From Chitinophagaceae bacterium UBA2467 (lineage in GTDB: Bacteria; Bacteroidota; Bacteroidia; Chitinophagales; Chitinophagaceae): a stretch of 9,067 bases of DNA. A model generated the notes under the pieces. That model was given only the letters and a program-made list of their open reading frames with translations, was not told the origin of the DNA and did no database searches. Positions 7,326 to 9,067 of the stretch are shown piece after piece. How positions within the stretch are numbered: the stretch's first letter is position 1; every line of letters begins with the position of its first letter. The DNA is taken from contig DDPN01000135.1 in the NCBI GenBank assembly GCA_002342205.1, positions 1-9,067 of the forward strand, read 5' to 3'. Both the position numbers and the translations under genes were made by a program.

Positions 7326-7351
7326 AAAAGCAACGCGTAATGAGAACCTGT

Positions 7352-7359
7352 TAAATTTG
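7352..7359 (+). promoter_or_regulatory. Candidate -7 box for the MFS transporter gene
   Basis: TAAATTTG is a full TAnnTTTG match ending only 3 bases before the ATG at 7363. The usual spacing would place the transcription start at or within a few bases of the A of the start codon, so the message would be leaderless or nearly so. A -33 element is not obvious. Confidence 0.42.
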
Positions 7360-7362
7360 TAG

Positions 7363-8580
7363 ATGCCCCCAAAAAGACAGGCTGCCGTCGGTTTTATATT
7401 TATTACCCTTTTTCTAGATGTGATGGGATGGGGATTGATTATCCCTGTACTTCCTACATTAGTGAGCAGCCTGAAAGGTGTTCCCATCAACCAGGCCAGT
7501 TCTTATGGCGCCATTCTATTATTTGGCTATGCTTTTTCTCAATTTCTTTTTGCTCCTGTATTGGGCAACCTGAGCGATCAATTTGGAAGAAGGCCCATCC
7601 TATTATTATCGTTATTCGGTTTTTCGGTCAACTATTTGCTACTTGCGTGGGCTCCGAGTTTTTTTTGGCTGATCATTGGGAGAATTGTTGCCGGAGTTGC
7701 CGGGTCCAGCGTGAGTACAGCTGGCGCCTATATTGCTGATGTGAGCACCGAGAGTACGAGAGCAAAAAACTATGGTATGGTTGGAGCCGCCTTTGGACTG
7801 GGGTTCATTATTGGCCCAGCTGTAGGAGGATTGGTTGCAAGCCTGGGTGTACGTGCCCCCTTTTATGCAGCAGCTGTACTTTGTTTACTGAATGGCCTCT
7901 ATGGTTACTTTATATTACCAGAATCTTTATCGATAGAAAATAGAAGAAAGTTCAGTTGGAAAAGAGCAAACCCCTTTGGAGCATTAAAGATTTTTCTATC
8001 ACACCCTACCGTTGCCCGGCTGGCAATTGTATATTTTCTGATCTATTTGGGTGCGCAGGCTGTTCAAAGTACCTGGAGCTATTTTACAATGTACCGTTTT
8101 GGATGGAATGAAAAGATTGTGGGAATATCTCTTGCAGTAGTTGGATTACTAGTGGCAGTGGTGCAATCTGTTTTGGTACGTATTGTCAATCCAAGAATCG
8201 GAAACGAAAAAAGTATTTATATAGGATTAGCCTTTTATACGATTGGATTGTTCTCCTTCGCATTTGCTTCAATGGGGTGGATGATGTTTGTTTTTTTGAT
8301 TCCGTACTGCTTGGGAGGGTTGGCGGGTCCCTCACTACAATCAACACTTGCCAGTTTGCTTCCGCCGAATGTACAAGGAGAACTACAAGGTGCCTTAACC
8401 AGTTTAATGAGCCTCACCGCCATCATTGGCCCCTTGATTATGAACAATCTCTTTGCCTATTTTACACGACCTGATTCAACCATTCATTTCCCCGGAATTG
8501 CCTTCTTTTTAGGGTCATTAGCCATGCTTAGCAGTTTGATTATCAGCAAGTTGACATTTAACCGTGCAAACGCTCGTTAG
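7363..8580 (+). CDS. MFS transporter, TetA-like drug:H+ antiporter type
   Basis: Inner-membrane protein of 405 residues with about 12 hydrophobic helices, the normal size for this family. The first helix region carries LDVMGWGLIIPVLP (18-31), the D1-type motif of TetA-like exporters. Motif A, GNLSDQFGRRP, is at 68-78 between helices 2 and 3; the motif B arginine is R107 in GRIVAGVAGS; motif C, the antiporter glycine/proline pattern, is GFIIGPAVGG at 147-156. A charged central loop (about 187-205) separates the halves. Proton-driven export of a small molecule is expected, but tetracycline or any other substrate cannot be assigned, and many environmental Bacteroidota carry such genes without resistance. 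The ATG at 7363 places the N-terminus correctly before helix 1. Divergent from the lipoprotein gene; no regulator gene is adjacent. Confidence 0.92.
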   Translation: MPPKRQAAVGFIFITLFLDVMGWGLIIPVLPTLVSSLKGVPINQASSYGAILLFGYAFSQFLFAPVLGNLSDQFGRRPILLLSLFGFSVNYLLLAWAPSFFWLIIGRIVAGVAGSSVSTAGAYIADVSTESTRAKNYGMVGAAFGLGFIIGPAVGGLVASLGVRAPFYAAAVLCLLNGLYGYFILPESLSIENRRKFSWKRANPFGALKIFLSHPTVARLAIVYFLIYLGAQAVQSTWSYFTMYRFGWNEKIVGISLAVVGLLVAVVQSVLVRIVNPRIGNEKSIYIGLAFYTIGLFSFAFASMGWMMFVFLIPYCLGGLAGPSLQSTLASLLPPNVQGELQGALTSLMSLTAIIGPLIMNNLFAYFTRPDSTIHFPGIAFFLGSLAMLSSLIISKLTFNRANAR

Positions 8581-8596
8581 TTCGGATTTTTCTTGC

Positions 8597-8604
8597 CAAC
8601 TTTG
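8597..8604 (+). promoter_or_regulatory. Weak candidate -7 box for pckG
   Basis: CAACTTTG differs from TAnnTTTG at one base and lies 35 bases before the ATG at 8640, in the 59-base gap after the MFS gene. The distance would give a leader of about 30 bases. No -33 element is visible, and read-through from the MFS gene is equally possible because no terminator hairpin is seen in the gap. Confidence 0.2.
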
Positions 8605-8639
8605 CACCTTTCTCAGAAAAATTGCTAAAGCCATATCCT

Positions 8640-9067
8640 ATGACACTATCTCCTAATTTTTATTCTACCGAAACTGCCAAAGCACGTGCGGAACTAGAAA
8701 CATGGGTGAGTCAAATTGCCAAGCACTGTTCGGCTACCTCCATTCATTGGTGTGATGGAAGCCAGGAAGAATATGACAACCTCTGTGAATTGTTAGTAAA
8801 GAAGGGAACCTTTATACGATTGAATCCTGAAAAAAGGCCCAACAGCTTTGCCTGTTTCAGTGATCCTAGTGATGTTGCGCGAGTAGAAGACAGAACATTT
8901 ATCTGTAGTCTAAGAAAAGAGGACGCGGGTCCAACTAATAATTGGATGGAGCCCGTTGAAATGAAAACGAAGTTGAATGACTTACTCAGGGGTAGCATGA
9001 AAGGAAGAGTCCTTTATGTGATTCCTTTCTGCATGGGACCCATTGGTTCTCCTTATTCACGGTACGG
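8640..9067 (+). CDS. pckG: Phosphoenolpyruvate carboxykinase (GTP), 5' part (runs off the window)
   Basis: Converts oxaloacetate and GTP to phosphoenolpyruvate, GDP and CO2, the entry step of gluconeogenesis in the cytoplasm. The frame is open from the ATG at 8640 to the last base: 142 whole codons plus two bases, about a quarter of a typical 600-residue enzyme. Typical N-terminal GTP-PEPCK blocks are present: IHWCDGS (35-41) with the following EEY, the substrate-binding VARVEDRTFICS (79-90, arginine R81), AGPTNNW (96-102), and MKGRVLYVIPFCMGPIGSP (120-138). These do not occur in the unrelated ATP-dependent PckA family. The P-loop and metal-site residues lie beyond the window and cannot be checked. 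The start fits the family; upstream bases show no Shine-Dalgarno. It lies 59 bases after the MFS gene, on the same strand. Confidence 0.94.
   Translation, partial: MTLSPNFYSTETAKARAELETWVSQIAKHCSATSIHWCDGSQEEYDNLCELLVKKGTFIRLNPEKRPNSFACFSDPSDVARVEDRTFICSLRKEDAGPTNNWMEPVEMKTKLNDLLRGSMKGRVLYVIPFCMGPIGSPYSRY

Noticed and set aside
7363..8580. Reading the MFS gene as a tetracycline-resistance gene
   Set aside because: Motifs A, B, C and D1 are shared by many exporters of this family, and there is no TetR-type regulator next to it. Substrate cannot be assigned.
1..9067. Search for defence systems, mobile elements, CRISPR arrays, tRNAs or phage genes
   Set aside because: No transposase, integrase, nuclease module, direct-repeat array or tRNA-like cloverleaf was seen. 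RecQ here is a full-length housekeeping form without defence-gene neighbours.

Overview
The window looks like an ordinary chromosomal segment of a Bacteroidota bacterium, most likely a member of the Chitinophagaceae or a close relative. This placement is an inference. It rests on moderately AT-rich DNA, almost no Shine-Dalgarno sequences before the starts, promoter-like boxes of the Bacteroidota TAnnTTTG type, a RecQ with the long C-terminal extension common in the phylum, and the futalosine route to menaquinone. I see no rRNA, tRNA, CRISPR array, transposon, integrase or attachment site. No stretch of 300 bases lacks a gene.

Layout: (1) 1-693, plus strand: the 3' part of mqnC (cyclic dehypoxanthinyl futalosine synthase, menaquinone synthesis). 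(2) 690-3894, minus strand: a tight run transcribed kdsD > manC > a YbdL-like class I aminotransferase, with gaps of 11 and 5 bases; its tail overlaps the mqnC stop codon by four bases. (3) 3895-4119: a divergent intergenic region with two imperfect inverted repeats. (4) 4120-6375, plus: recQ, apparently starting at TTG. (5) 6406-7299, minus: a lipoprotein with a coiled coil and a MotB-like OmpA domain. (6) 7363-8580, plus: a 12-helix MFS transporter of the TetA-like type. (7) 8640 to the window end, plus: the 5' part of pckG, GTP-dependent phosphoenolpyruvate carboxykinase.

How the genes fit together: kdsD and manC both make activated-sugar precursors for the cell surface (arabinose-5-phosphate towards KDO, GDP-mannose towards mannose, fucose or rhamnose-type sugars), so that pair is a plausible envelope operon; the aminotransferase appears to travel with it without an obvious shared pathway. 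The OmpA-like lipoprotein is also an envelope gene, anchoring the outer membrane to peptidoglycan. The other genes are housekeeping: respiration quinone, DNA repair, efflux and gluconeogenesis.

I found no convincing undescribed system. The items most worth a second look are in the control regions: the two dyads before recQ, and the face-to-back promoters at 7312-7365, which predict a leaderless MFS transcript.
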